Notes: generated from the sequence alone by a model not told the origin. A stretch of 64,000 nucleotides of DNA from Pauljensenia sp902373545 (GCF_041432775.1 NZ_JAPWAG010000002.1:62001-126000), one strand, 5' to 3'; counted from the first letter of the stretch, positions 9,038-18,456 are shown. A program made the numbers and translations.

Positions 9038-9892
9038 TCAGCGCGAGAAGACGACCGTGCGGTTGCCGTTCATCAGGACGCGGCGCTCCGCGTGGAAGCG
9101 GACGGCCTGGGCGAGGACGCGGCGCTCCACGTCCTGGCCGAGGGCCACCATGTCCGGCGTGGAGTCGGCGTGGGAGACGCGGGTGACGTCCTGCTCGATG
9201 ATCGGCCCCTCGTCGAGGTCGGCGGTCACGTAGTGGGCGGTCGCGCCGATCAGCTTGACGCCGCGATCGTGGGCCTGCGCGTAGGGGCGCGCCCCCTTGA
9301 AGGAGGGCAGGAAGGAGTGGTGGATGTTGATGACGCGGCCCTGCATGGCGCGGCAGACCCCGTCGGAGAGGATCTGCATGTAGCGCGCCAGGACGACGAG
9401 CTCCACCTTTTCGGAGGCAATGAGGTCGAGGAGCTGGCGCTCCGCCTGGGCCTTCGTGTCCTTCGTGACGGGGATGTTCAGGAAGGGGACGCCGTAGAAC
9501 TGGGCGACGGGCGCCAGGTCCGGGTGGTTGCCAACGACCGCGATCACGTCGATGGGCAAGCCCTGCGTCTGCTGGCGGTACAGGAGGTCTGTGAGGCAGT
9601 GGCCTTCGCGCGACACCATGATGATGGTGCGCAGCTTGCGGCCCAGGTCGTCGACGCGGTAGGTGGCACCGAATTCTTCGGCGACGCTGGCCAGACCCTC
9701 GTCGATGGGCGCGCGGCCCTTCGGAGAGTCAACCTCGACGCGCATGAAAAAGGTACCCGTGTCGGAGTCGCCGAACTGCTGAGACTGGATGACGTTGCCG
9801 CCGGACTCGCCGATCACGCCGGTCACGGCGTGCACGATCCCGGGGCGGTCCGGGCAGGACAGGGTCACAACAAGCTGCGCGTTTTCAGTCAT
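9038..9892 (-). CDS. purU: formyltetrahydrofolate deformylase
   Basis: Predicted 284 aa starting at MTENAQLVVTLSCPDRPGIV, the normal PurU length. The open frame extends over 300 bases further upstream, but that part is repeat-rich spacer. The N-terminal ACT domain (residues 1-80) is followed by a formyltransferase-like domain with VVLARYMQILSD and INIHHSFLPSFKGA, which carry the catalytic Asn/His, and GATAHYVTADLDEGPII. It hydrolyses 10-formyl-tetrahydrofolate to tetrahydrofolate and formate, balancing one-carbon units and supplying formate for purine synthesis. It is a single-gene unit. Confidence 0.92.
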   Translation of the reverse strand: MTENAQLVVTLSCPDRPGIVHAVTGVIGESGGNVIQSQQFGDSDTGTFFMRVEVDSPKGRAPIDEGLASVAEEFGATYRVDDLGRKLRTIIMVSREGHCLTDLLYRQQTQGLPIDVIAVVGNHPDLAPVAQFYGVPFLNIPVTKDTKAQAERQLLDLIASEKVELVVLARYMQILSDGVCRAMQGRVINIHHSFLPSFKGARPYAQAHDRGVKLIGATAHYVTADLDEGPIIEQDVTRVSHADSTPDMVALGQDVERRVLAQAVRFHAERRVLMNGNRTVVFSR

Positions 9893-10195
9893 GGGAGCCA
9901 GTCTAGTCAGGTTCATACCCTTCAACGAGGCCGGGGCAGGGTTTGCGGGGGACGCCACGGGGTTGCGGGGTGGGGTTGTTGCTGGACGTGGCGAGGTCGC
10001 GTCGTTGCGGGCGGGTTTGCCGCCTAAGCGGGCACGATTGCCGTTTCGCGTAAGTTTCACGAGCCGCCAACCCCAGCGACCTAGTTTCACGCGCGTTTCA
10101 CGCCTGGCTAGCCCGCCCCTGCCCCAATATTCCTGAGGATGCGCGCCCGAGCCGCGGCCAAATAGCGCCGACCGGCACGAACGCTGGCGCGTCGG

Positions 10196-10326
10196 CCCGA
10201 TAGGTGGCACCCTTAACCCCTCAATGCGCACGTTAACCCCATAGGTGGAGCGTGGGCACCCCTGCCAGCACTTCCACCAAAGGGGTTAGCGCTCCAGTTA
10301 TGGGGCCCAGGTAGCCACCCATCGGG
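10196..10326. repeat. long imperfect inverted-repeat array (locus R1)
   Basis: Nested inverted pairs: CCCGATAGGTGGC at 10196-10208 matches GCCACCCATCGGG at 10314-10326 with one mismatch. Inside these, TAACCCCT pairs with AGGGGTTA, CCCCATA with TATGGGG, and GGAGCG with CGCTCC. TTAACCCC occurs twice. The region could fold into a branched hairpin. It lies in a 589-base gene-free stretch between purU and the A+T-rich gene. Confidence 0.6.
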
Positions 10327-10481
10327 TCCTGCTGCCACATTCCACGCTATATAACTGCAACGCCAGGAACCCTCCCGGACATTCGCTTGACACCAAAGCT
10401 GCCCAAGCTTTCATGTCGGGACCAATTCCCTGGACAGGCTGCTACGATGCGAGGCAGTGAACCCAGACCAAAGGAGCCAGC

Positions 10482-12725
10482 ATGGTCCCCGCCGACGACG
10501 CGCAAGAGCCTGAGCCCACGACGCCTCAGATCACTGCGGGCAACAAACCGCCGACAGCGAGCTCCGATAGCAGTGCACGGCTGACCACAATGCCCGCTTG
10601 GCTAATGCATTGGTGGACCCCACTAGCTATTGCTGAAGGGCTACTGCGCTGGCCCCTCTTGCTCGCAATCTTCTGGGGAGGTCAACCCCATTGGCCATCA
10701 TCAGGAGCGATGAAACTATGCGTAACGATTGTCGGAGCAGGTCTAGCATTCTCGGCCTGGCAGCAGAGAAGCCACGATAACGTGGTCAAAGAGAAGCAAG
10801 AACAGGCGACAATCGAACGCGATGACTACTGGAAGCGCCGCGAGCACATTTTCCATCTTCTCGACTCAAAGAATCCTGGCCTACGCCTCGGTGCAGTTGC
10901 ACTACTCGCAGAATTGGCCGACTCTACACAACACAGCAAATTACTAAATGACACTGAGATCCGACAGCTTCACCAACACATCATCAACACCCTTTGCCTC
11001 CAAATTCGCCACGAGGGCCTAAACCTCGACACCGAAGGCAATGAACAAGAACACGCCGAAATCCAACGTGTAATTCTCGACGCCATTCTGACTCGAATTA
11101 ACTGCGACAACACGAACAAATCCGAAGCAGCAGATTGGTCCAAAGTTCACATCCGCCTCACTGACACACATTTCCTAACTCCCATTAGAATACAGAACAT
11201 AACGACTCACGCAACGATCGATCTTAGCAATTCAAATCTCGAACACAAACTGCGAATTTACGACTCTAAGATGGGACACATCATGTGGGTCAACACAAAC
11301 TTTAAAAATGGAGCAGAAATCGGACAGCACGATAAGCCCGTCACCATTCAGATTGATGAAATACCACGAAATATCAGCAGAGGCTTATTCCAAAACACAA
11401 CATTTATAACACGAGAACCAATATTGACGATCAGACCAACCCCTGAGCGGGAGAAATGTGCCCCATCGCACACAACAGAGTTCAGGGAGTGCATTTTTCT
11501 CAACAGAAACTGCCCTTACCAAAGCGAATGCGATTACCACGCCCATAACATTGCGAATGGCTCTAATTGTCAAGTCGCGACACAATGCAACTGCCCCACT
11601 ACCTACTCAGAATCAAGTATCACCATAACGGACATTGCGTACAGAGAACAAAATAGATTTAGCGAATACATATTTTATAAATGCCAACTTAATTCAGTCA
11701 AACTCGACCTCACACACACAGAAATAGGGTTCACCCTTGAGGAATGCAGGATCAGAAACGGCCTGAAATTCGTTTTTAACAACAATGACCAAAGGGCATA
11801 TCACGCTAGATACCCGCACGCTCCCCTTCGCGAACACCCTCAAGACACACCAAACTTCATAGTCCAGGGAAATATCTTTAATGCACAGCAGAATGAACCA
11901 CCGATAACAATCTCTTTCAAAACACCTTTAAATATCGAACTTCCCTCCATTCCAATTAACTTCGACAACAACTATATTGTCAAACCAGAGGCTTTTGATG
12001 AGATAACGCAAACCAGACTTGCTGAAACTCCCAAAAAAATCCACCAACTACAATGCATACAACAGAATCAAGGTGCGAATTATTTTCATTTTGAAGATGC
12101 AGACGCCAAGGAATCTAAAGACCGTTATATCGAACCATGGGATACCGGTACTTATCGAGCCCCCATTTTATCCGCATCAGCCTGCACTTTACCTTCTCAA
12201 ATGCAGCCAACTCATATTCAACAAGCATCAGATCATGACCTCGAGCTGCTCCGTCAAAATGCCGCTACAATGAGAGACGTCGCCGACGCAATACCTCTAT
12301 ATACGGACACGCTCAATAACTTTGCAGATGAGCAAGACGCTGCGAGCAGCTTTAAGAACGGCTCCTGCTACATTGTCACATCAGTTGAAACCACAAGCAA
12401 TCCTATTTTAATTCTTGGCTCTTTCACATTGTCATCTACTCCCGTACGCCATTACGCGGATACTAAGCTAAGTTGGCGTTCGTCTAGTCATTTCCTTGTC
12501 ATTAGCAATATAGCACCTATCAATGGGCGCGGAACAGCACGAGCCATTCTCGACTACGCTTCAGAGCACGCAGACTACTTGCGCAGTGATGTGAACGCAA
12601 GCAACATTCTGTTGCGTCACGCACTCGAAGTATTCGGTTTCAAGGAGTGCGGTACATTTACAGCAGATGACGGATCAACACGGATTGCATATGACTGGAT
12701 CAAAGAGCCTGATCCTCAGGACTAA
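10482..12725 (+). CDS. membrane protein with C-terminal GNAT-like domain
   Basis: Predicted 747 aa, ATG preceded by AAAGGAGCC. Two membrane helices lie at about 47-66 and 77-92. A charged helical segment (about 95-210, with NPGLRLGAVALLAELAD) resembles the linker of membrane-bound pentapeptide-repeat proteins. A long polar region (about 215-500) has irregular beta-rich repeats. A Cys-rich patch near residues 325-375 has about eight Cys plus His, possibly a metal site. The last about 150 residues align with the neighbouring GNAT protein: GRGTARAI, HADYLR, FGFKECGT and AYDW are shared, and I count 31 identities over the last about 61 positions. The gene is clearly more A+T-rich than its neighbours, suggesting transfer. 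Function is unknown. Confidence 0.7.
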   Translation: MVPADDAQEPEPTTPQITAGNKPPTASSDSSARLTTMPAWLMHWWTPLAIAEGLLRWPLLLAIFWGGQPHWPSSGAMKLCVTIVGAGLAFSAWQQRSHDNVVKEKQEQATIERDDYWKRREHIFHLLDSKNPGLRLGAVALLAELADSTQHSKLLNDTEIRQLHQHIINTLCLQIRHEGLNLDTEGNEQEHAEIQRVILDAILTRINCDNTNKSEAADWSKVHIRLTDTHFLTPIRIQNITTHATIDLSNSNLEHKLRIYDSKMGHIMWVNTNFKNGAEIGQHDKPVTIQIDEIPRNISRGLFQNTTFITREPILTIRPTPEREKCAPSHTTEFRECIFLNRNCPYQSECDYHAHNIANGSNCQVATQCNCPTTYSESSITITDIAYREQNRFSEYIFYKCQLNSVKLDLTHTEIGFTLEECRIRNGLKFVFNNNDQRAYHARYPHAPLREHPQDTPNFIVQGNIFNAQQNEPPITISFKTPLNIELPSIPINFDNNYIVKPEAFDEITQTRLAETPKKIHQLQCIQQNQGANYFHFEDADAKESKDRYIEPWDTGTYRAPILSASACTLPSQMQPTHIQQASDHDLELLRQNAATMRDVADAIPLYTDTLNNFADEQDAASSFKNGSCYIVTSVETTSNPILILGSFTLSSTPVRHYADTKLSWRSSSHFLVISNIAPINGRGTARAILDYASEHADYLRSDVNASNILLRHALEVFGFKECGTFTADDGSTRIAYDWIKEPDPQD

Positions 12726-12840
12726 GAATACAGGTACTTACTACCTAGGCAATGAGATTGCGACCGGCCTTTGATGCTTGTTATGGCCGCATTATCGGTA
12801 TATTTGGCAGCAAGCGATGGTCCACAGATAGGGTGATGGT

Positions 12841-13347
12841 ATGCAGGTTCGAATCGTTTCCCCTGACGACCTCGAGTTTATCGAGGGGGCGTATGAGCAT
12901 GCCCGGGCTTTCATGCAGGCGAATGGGAATGCGACTCATTGGCCCGACGGGTATCCGGGCCGGATTGACGCTGAGGAAGACATCGCGCGCGGGCACTGCT
13001 TCCTTGTGTCCGACGACGAGGGGCCACTCGCCGTCTTCTCTTTCACTCCCGGGCCAGACGAGACCTACGCGTCGATCGATGGCGCGTGGCATTCCGACGC
13101 CGACTACCACGTGATTCACCGCGTGGCCGCGGTACGCGGGCACGGCGTTGCTCGGGCGATCTTCACGTTCACGGCTTCGCACGCTGACTACCTGCGCTGC
13201 GACACCCACGAGGACAACGCGCCGATGCGGCGCGCGCTTACGTCCTTCGGATTCCGCGAGTGCGGCACGATCACGGTCGCCAACGGCACGCAGCGCGTCG
13301 CCTACGACTGGCTCAGGGACGCCCCGGCTTGCACAGCAACACGCTAG
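12841..13347 (+). CDS. GNAT-family N-acetyltransferase
   Basis: Predicted 168 aa, standard GNAT length. It starts with MQVRIVSPDDLEFIEGAYEH. The acetyl-CoA-binding motif A region is VHRVAAVRGHGVARAI-like (Q/RxxGxG/A in the form VRGHGVA), followed by HADYLRCDTHEDN and FGFRECGT, as in small-molecule GNATs. It probably transfers an acetyl group to an amine, antibiotic or peptide; the substrate is unknown. Base composition is that of the host genome, unlike the upstream 747-aa gene whose C-terminus is homologous to it. Confidence 0.8.
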   Translation: MQVRIVSPDDLEFIEGAYEHARAFMQANGNATHWPDGYPGRIDAEEDIARGHCFLVSDDEGPLAVFSFTPGPDETYASIDGAWHSDADYHVIHRVAAVRGHGVARAIFTFTASHADYLRCDTHEDNAPMRRALTSFGFRECGTITVANGTQRVAYDWLRDAPACTATR

Positions 13348-13378
13348 GCTCACGCCCTCGAGCGCTTGCCCGACAATC

Positions 13379-13484
13379 TCGCACGTAATTCTTCAACACC
13401 CCACACTCGAGAGACCTCAGAAACCGCGGAATTTCAACGTTGTGATTTCAAATATTGAAGGAGCCTCAATAGAATTACGTGCGA
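13379..13484. repeat. TIR element, copy A
   Basis: 106-bp element bounded by TCGCACGTAATT (13379-13390) and its exact reverse complement AATTACGTGCGA (13473-13484). The core contains AACGTT and TTCAA/TTGAA motifs shared with three other copies in the window. It encodes nothing. It lies 31 bases after the GNAT stop codon. Confidence 0.8.
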
Positions 13485-13496
13485 CTTTTCCGGTGC

Positions 13497-13558
13497 TGCA
13501 CCCGTTGAGGAGCGTTACACCCGATCAGAACAGGTGCAATGCTCACTGATCGGGTGCA
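13497..13558. repeat. inverted GTGCA-type array (locus L2)
   Basis: TACACCCGATCA (13516-13527) faces TGATCGGGTGCA (13547-13558) with 11 of 12 positions pairing. A further TGCACCCG lies at the left edge and GGTGCAATGC in the loop. Units are about 20 bases apart. Confidence 0.6.
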
Positions 13559-13880
13559 CGCCCTCATCGACGACAAGCTCTATCGCGGATACGCTTCGTA
13601 GGAGGAATGGACACCACGACTAAGCCCCATCCCACACACCGACGCTCCCGCCAACGCCGCATATCTGAGTCCCAAGCACCGACCACGAGGCACACCCATA
13701 ACGGTGCAGCATCCATTCCGCCAAAGTGCAGACCCATTGAGCAAAAACAGCCAAATTTCGTGGAATTTTGGTGAATGGGTCTACGGTTTGGCGAAAGCCA
13801 CCGCCTGGAACCACTACGCACACACCCATAAGCCCACACAGCCCGCTTCTAGCAACAGCTGACCACACTCAAGCTTGTTC
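13559..13880. other. spacer without recognised gene
   Basis: About 320 bases. Short open frames on the minus strand here have unusual composition and no recognisable protein features. I see no promoter or hairpin of note. Confidence 0.35.
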
Positions 13881-13977
13881 CTAAGTGGTGTTACACCACT
13901 TAGCGGGGCATTACACCAGTTCGGAGATGGTGCAATGCTCCCTAACTGGTGCAATGGGCCCCAACTGGTGCAGGGCT
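13881..13977. repeat. inverted GTGCA-type array (locus L3)
   Basis: Begins with a perfect 11-bp palindrome, CTAAGTGGTGT/ACACCACTTAG (13881-13903). Units ATTACACCAGTT and then, inverted, ATGGTGCAATGC and AACTGGTGCAAT and AACTGGTGCA follow at roughly 19-21 base intervals. About 50 bases of its left part recur at locus L4. Confidence 0.6.
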
Positions 13978-14054
13978 GCCCGGCATGGCTCGCTGACATT
14001 TTGTTGGAGTAACTATCGAGCAGATCTTGCCGCGCGCAGGCTTGTTGCTCAGTA

Positions 14055-14167
14055 GCGTTGCACCACTTAGCGCAGCATTGCACTGGGTAGTAAGCAGTGC
14101 ATTGCCGCGCTATCTAGTGCAATGCCTCGCTATCTAGTGCAATGCTGCCGCACCTAGTGAATTGCTC
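14055..14167. repeat. inverted GTGCA-type array (locus L4)
   Basis: GTTGCACCACTTAGCG and GCATTGCACTGGG in one orientation are followed by inverted units CTATCTAGTGCAATGC (twice, 20 bases apart) and a third diverged CACCTAGTGAATTGC. The left part is a diverged duplicate of locus L3. Confidence 0.6.
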
Positions 14168-14330
14168 CATGATGCGGGTCTGCCGCACGTCACCGAGGTG
14201 CCACGACGCGCCACGTTCACATACAAAACCCGCAACAACACTGCCCGACCCCACAACAACCCCGCACACACACGGGCGCACGACAAGCCCACACCCAAAC
14301 ACACCCGCACACACAACCCGGCATACAAGC

Positions 14331-14366
14331 GGGCGCGCGCCCGGCCAATCAACCGGGCGCGCGCCC
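14331..14366 (-). terminator. strong hairpin downstream of mdh
   Basis: GGGCGCGCGCCCGG and CCGGGCGCGCGCCC form a perfect 14-bp stem with an 8-base loop, 31 bases beyond the mdh stop. A smaller ACCGCC/GGCGGT hairpin (14376-14392) lies between it and the stop. Confidence 0.7.
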
Positions 14367-14396
14367 TTCCCACCAACCGCCACGAGGGCGGTAGCC

Positions 14397-15386
14397 TCAC
14401 TTGATGAAGCCGAGCGCCTTGACGGCGTCGTACTCTTCCTGCAGGGCCTTGATGTTGTGGTCGATTCCGGCGCGGGTCGCGTCGGAGATCTCCAGGCCGT
14501 CGACGACCTGCCACTCGCCACCATCGGAGGTGACGGGGAAGCCGAAGTTCAGGCCGGCGGGGACGCCGTAGTGCGTGCCATCGGACATGACACCGGCGGT
14601 GACCCACTCACCCTCGGGGGTACCGTGGATCCACGAGTACATGTGGTCGATCGCGGCGTTCGCAGCGGAGGCGGCCGAGGAGGCGCCACGCGCCTCGATG
14701 ATGGCGGCGCCACGCTTGGCGACGGTGGGACGGTAGTAGCTGGACAGCCACTCTTCGTCCACCAGCTCGGTCGCGGGCTTGCCGGCAACCTTCGCGAAGG
14801 AGACGTCCGGGTACTGGTCGGCCGAGTGGTTACCCCACACGACGACGTCCTTGATGTCGGCGTTCGCGGCGCCGGTCTTGTGGGCGAGCTGCGCGATCGC
14901 ACGGTTGTGGTCGAGGCGCATCATCGCGGTGAAGCGCGACGCGGGGACGTCCGGCGCAGCGTTCTGGGCGATGGTGGCGTTGGTGTTCGCGGGGTTGCCC
15001 ACGACGAGGACGCGCACGTCGTCGGCGGCGCCGTCGTTGATGGCCTTGCCCTGGGGGCCGAAGATGCCCGCGTTGGCCTCGAGCAGGTCGGCGCGCTCCA
15101 TGCCGGCGCGGCGCGGCATGGCGCCCACCAGGTAAGCAACGTTGGTGCCCTGGAACGCACGGTTCACGTCGTCGAAGATCTCAACGCCGGCCAGGGTCGG
15201 GAACGCACAGTCGTCGAGCTCCATCGCGGTGCCCTCGGCGGCCTTGACGGCCTGCGGGATCTCGAGCAGGTTCAGCTTGACGGGCACGTCCGGGCCGAAC
15301 AGCTGGCCGGAAGCAATGCGGAACAGGAGGGCGTAGCCGATGTTGCCGGCTGCGCCAGTGACGGTGACGATACGAGGTTCTGCCAT
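14397..15386 (-). CDS. mdh: malate dehydrogenase
   Basis: Predicted 329 aa, the usual size of the cytosolic-type actinobacterial enzyme. The N-terminal Rossmann motif is VTVTGAAGNIGYALLFRIA. The active-site region has AMMRLDHNRAIAQLA with the substrate-binding Arg and Asp, and the catalytic His lies in VVWGNHSADQYPDV. It interconverts malate and oxaloacetate with NAD(H) in the TCA cycle or its reductive branch. Monocistronic by appearance: it has its own terminator and an AAGGAGC-like ribosome-binding site before the ATG. Confidence 0.95.
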   Translation of the reverse strand: MAEPRIVTVTGAAGNIGYALLFRIASGQLFGPDVPVKLNLLEIPQAVKAAEGTAMELDDCAFPTLAGVEIFDDVNRAFQGTNVAYLVGAMPRRAGMERADLLEANAGIFGPQGKAINDGAADDVRVLVVGNPANTNATIAQNAAPDVPASRFTAMMRLDHNRAIAQLAHKTGAANADIKDVVVWGNHSADQYPDVSFAKVAGKPATELVDEEWLSSYYRPTVAKRGAAIIEARGASSAASAANAAIDHMYSWIHGTPEGEWVTAGVMSDGTHYGVPAGLNFGFPVTSDGGEWQVVDGLEISDATRAGIDHNIKALQEEYDAVKALGFIK

Positions 15387-15587
15387 GAGTGGCGCTCCTT
15401 TACAGTCCTGTGGGCGTGTGCCCTTGCAGTCGCGGGGTTCCCCGCGCTCTGTCTTCTAGGATACGTCGTCCGTCACACTCAGACCCGGGCACCCAGTCCC
15501 AGGACAACCCACCCAAGCAGTGATCTGCGACATACCAAAGGGGTGGAGCTCTCCACACAGAACCCATTTCGAACGTACAGTAGGACC

Positions 15588-16619
15588 ATGTCCGACAACC
15601 GTCCCAGCCCCTCCCCCAGCGCCGGATCCGCGCGAGAATCGGCCCCCGCCTCGTCCCATATTGACGAGGCCGTGGCTCACTCCCACAATCACGTGCACTC
15701 TCCGGGCGCCGGGCACGGCGCGCACTCGCACGATCACTCTCATTCGTCGGCGTCTGCGGCGCGCCTGGGGTGGGCGCTCGCGGTCACGGGGGCGGTCGTC
15801 GTGGCCGAGCTGCTCGGCGCCTTCTGGTCGGGCTCCCTGTCGCTGGCAGCGGACGCGGGGCACATGGTCGTGGACGCCTCCGGCCTCGTTATCGCGCTGA
15901 TCGCCACGCGCCTCATGCGCCGCCCGCGCGACGAGAAGCACACGTGGGGGTGGGCGCGCTCCGAGGTCTTGGCCGCCGCCCTGCAGGCCGGCATGCTCCT
16001 CGTCATCTGCGTCATGGTCGCGTGGGAGGGCGCGTGGCGCCTGGCATCCCCGCCCGAGGTCGAGGCCGGCCCCATGCTCCTCGTCGGCGTCGTCGGCCTG
16101 GTCGCGAACGTTGTGTCGTTGGTGATCCTCGCGGGCGGGCGCGAGGCGAACCTCAACATGCGCGCTGCGTTCCTGGAGGTCGCGAACGACGCGCTCGGCT
16201 CTCTCGCGGTCATTGCCGCGGCAGGGGCCGAGTGGGCGTTGGGGTGGACCCGCGCCGACGCGATCGCCTCCCTGCTCATCGCCGTCCTCATGGCACCGCG
16301 AGCGCTCACGCTCCTGCGCCGCTCCGTTGCGATCCTCATGGAGCAGGCACCCGCCAGCGTGGACATGGCCAAGCTACGCGCGCACATGCTGGGCATCGAC
16401 GGCGTGCAGGGCGTGCACGACCTGCACGTGGTAGCCGTCTCCTCTCACCTCGTCACCGTCACGGCGCACGTGACTGTCACGCACGAGGCCGACGGTCCCA
16501 CACGCGACCGCATCGTCCACGAGCTGGGCGAATGCGCGTGCCATCACTTCCCCATCGCGCACTCCACGTTCCAGCTCGAATGCCCCGAGCACGCGAGCCA
16601 CGAGCACATCGAGCACTAA
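15588..16619 (+). CDS. cation diffusion facilitator (metal exporter)
   Basis: Predicted 343 aa beginning MSDNRPSPSPSAG. A much longer open frame exists upstream only because it runs antisense to mdh, so I reject it. The His-rich N-terminus (HSHNHVHS, HSHDHSHS) is typical of zinc/cobalt CDF proteins. Six membrane segments follow, with metal-site residues in AADAGHMVVDA (TM2) and EVANDALGS (TM5) and a cytoplasmic C-terminal domain rich in His. It probably exports Zn2+ or a similar divalent ion in exchange for protons. One GACGAGGCC motif lies in the codons for the N-terminal IDEAV stretch. The metal is inferred from the family. Confidence 0.9.
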   Translation: MSDNRPSPSPSAGSARESAPASSHIDEAVAHSHNHVHSPGAGHGAHSHDHSHSSASAARLGWALAVTGAVVVAELLGAFWSGSLSLAADAGHMVVDASGLVIALIATRLMRRPRDEKHTWGWARSEVLAAALQAGMLLVICVMVAWEGAWRLASPPEVEAGPMLLVGVVGLVANVVSLVILAGGREANLNMRAAFLEVANDALGSLAVIAAAGAEWALGWTRADAIASLLIAVLMAPRALTLLRRSVAILMEQAPASVDMAKLRAHMLGIDGVQGVHDLHVVAVSSHLVTVTAHVTVTHEADGPTRDRIVHELGECACHHFPIAHSTFQLECPEHASHEHIEH

Positions 16620-16646
16620 GCGACACCTCGTCCCCACAAACAGCGA

Positions 16647-16675
16647 GGCGGCGGGAGCTTCACGCTCCCACCGCC
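16647..16675. terminator. bidirectional hairpin between CDF gene and pgi
   Basis: GGCGGCGGGAGC pairs with GCTCCCACCGCC (one mismatch) around a 5-base loop. It sits between two convergent genes and can serve both. Confidence 0.65.
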
Positions 16676-16694
16676 CCCCAAGGATCAGATGCGA

Positions 16695-18374
16695 TTACTT
16701 CGTGCGATTCGCGCGGTAGTACTCGATGAGAGCGCGGGTCGACTGATCCTGCGCCTCCGGGGCCTCGGACGAGCCCTCGATGGCGGGGAGGATCTGCTTG
16801 GCCAGGACCTTACCCAGCTCGACGCCCCACTGATCGAAGGAGTCAATGCCCCACACGGCACCCTCGACGAAGGTGATGTGCTCATACAGGGCGATCAGCT
16901 GGCCCAGGACCGACGGGGTCAGGGACGGAGCCATGATCGACGTCGTGGGACGGTTGCCGGTGAACACGCGGGCGGAGACGATGGCCTCGGGCGTGCCCTC
17001 AGCGCGCACCTCCTCGCTGGTCTTACCGAAGGCCAGGGCCTTGGTCTGGGCGAAGAAGTTCGACAGGAACAGCTCGTGCATGTCGGCGTCACCATCACCC
17101 AGCGCCCACGTCGGGTTCGCAAACGCAATGAAGTCGGCGGGAACCATGCGGGTGCCCTGGTGAATCAGCTGGTAGAAGGCGTGCTGGCCGTTGGTGCCGG
17201 GCTCGCCCCAGAAGACCTCGCCGGTCTCGTAGGTGACGGGGCTGCCGTCGCGGCGCACGGACTTGCCGTTGGACTCCATGGTCAGCTGCTGCAGGTACGC
17301 GGGGAAGCGGTGCAGGTACTGGGAGTAGGGCAGGACGGCGTGCGTGTCGGCGCCCAGGAAGTTTGAATACCAGACGTTGAGCAGGCCCATCAGCAGGGGC
17401 ACGTTCTTCTCGGGTGCGGCCTCGGCGAAGTGACGGTCCATCGCGTTGAAGCCGGCGAGGAAGTCGGCGAAGCCCTCGGGGCCGATCGCGACGGCCAGGG
17501 AGGTACCCACGGCGGAATCCACGGAGTAGCGGCCGCCCACCCAGCTCCAGAAGCCGAAGGCGTTGGCCGGGTCGATGCCGAACTCGGCGACCTTGTCCAG
17601 GGCGGTGGACACGGCGACGAAGTGCTTGGCGATGGCTTCCTTCTCGGAGGCCTCGTCGGTGACCAGGCCGCGCTCACGCAGGGCGTCGAGCAGCCAGGCG
17701 CGCACGACCTTGGCGTTCGTGATGGTCTCGAGCGTCGTGAAGGTCTTGGAGGCGACGATCACGAGGGTCGTCTCGGGGTCCAGGTCCTTCGTGGTCTCGC
17801 CCGCGTCAGTGGGGTCAATGTTGGAGATGAAGCGGCATTCCAGGCCCTCCTGCACGTAGGGCTTGAGGGCCTCGTACGCCATGACGGGACCCAGGTCGGA
17901 GCCGCCGATGCCGACGTTGACGACCGTCTTGACGGGCTTGCCGGTGATGCCGACCCACTCGCCGGAGCGGACGCGGCGGGCGAAGGCGTAGACCTTCTCC
18001 AGGACCTCGTGCACGTCGGCAATCGCGTCCTGGCCGTCCACGGTCAGGGAGTCGGTCGCGGGGCGGCGCAGCGCGGTATGCAGGACGGCGCGGTCCTCGG
18101 TGATGTTGATGTGCTCGCCCGCAAACATGCGGTCGCGCAGGTCCGCCACGCCCGTCTGCTCGGCGAGCGCGAGCAGGTGGTCCAGCAGCGTGGGGCACAC
18201 GAGGTTCTTCGACAGGTCGACGTGCAGGTCGGCGGCCTGGAAGGTGAACTTCTTCGTGCGTTCGGGGTCATCCGCGAACATCTTGCGCAGATCGGGCTCA
18301 AAGGTGTCGGCCAGCTGGTCGAGCTTGTCCCACGCGGGGGTCATCGTCGGGTCGATCACGGGGATATCACTCAT
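16695..18374 (-). CDS. pgi: glucose-6-phosphate isomerase
   Basis: Predicted 559 aa, typical of the large bacterial Pgi. It contains VGIGGSDLGPVMAYEAL, PGTNGQHAFYQLIHQGTR and the C-terminal signature GIDSFDQWGVELGKVLA with the catalytic Lys. It interconverts glucose 6-phosphate and fructose 6-phosphate in glycolysis. Directly upstream on the same strand is phosphofructokinase, the next glycolytic step, but a hairpin lies between them, so they may be separate transcripts. Start ATG chosen at MSDIPVIDPTMTPAWDKL, which matches the usual Pgi N-terminus. Confidence 0.96.
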   Translation of the reverse strand: MSDIPVIDPTMTPAWDKLDQLADTFEPDLRKMFADDPERTKKFTFQAADLHVDLSKNLVCPTLLDHLLALAEQTGVADLRDRMFAGEHINITEDRAVLHTALRRPATDSLTVDGQDAIADVHEVLEKVYAFARRVRSGEWVGITGKPVKTVVNVGIGGSDLGPVMAYEALKPYVQEGLECRFISNIDPTDAGETTKDLDPETTLVIVASKTFTTLETITNAKVVRAWLLDALRERGLVTDEASEKEAIAKHFVAVSTALDKVAEFGIDPANAFGFWSWVGGRYSVDSAVGTSLAVAIGPEGFADFLAGFNAMDRHFAEAAPEKNVPLLMGLLNVWYSNFLGADTHAVLPYSQYLHRFPAYLQQLTMESNGKSVRRDGSPVTYETGEVFWGEPGTNGQHAFYQLIHQGTRMVPADFIAFANPTWALGDGDADMHELFLSNFFAQTKALAFGKTSEEVRAEGTPEAIVSARVFTGNRPTTSIMAPSLTPSVLGQLIALYEHITFVEGAVWGIDSFDQWGVELGKVLAKQILPAIEGSSEAPEAQDQSTRALIEYYRANRTK

Positions 18375-18456
18375 GGGTGCTCCTGACAGTAGGGATATGT
18401 AACTCCCAGTTTAGCGGTCAATGCGCCCTCGGTCACCCTCGTTTTCCCTGACGACG

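Noticed and set aside
13564..14083. Small Cys/Trp-rich open frames on the minus strand
   Set aside because: Unusual composition, overlap with repeat arrays, no ribosome-binding sites and no recognisable protein features.
14142..15587. Long open frame in front of the CDF metal exporter, making an 825-aa protein
   Set aside because: It is the antisense of mdh and repeat-rich spacer; the CDF protein begins normally at MSDNRPSP.
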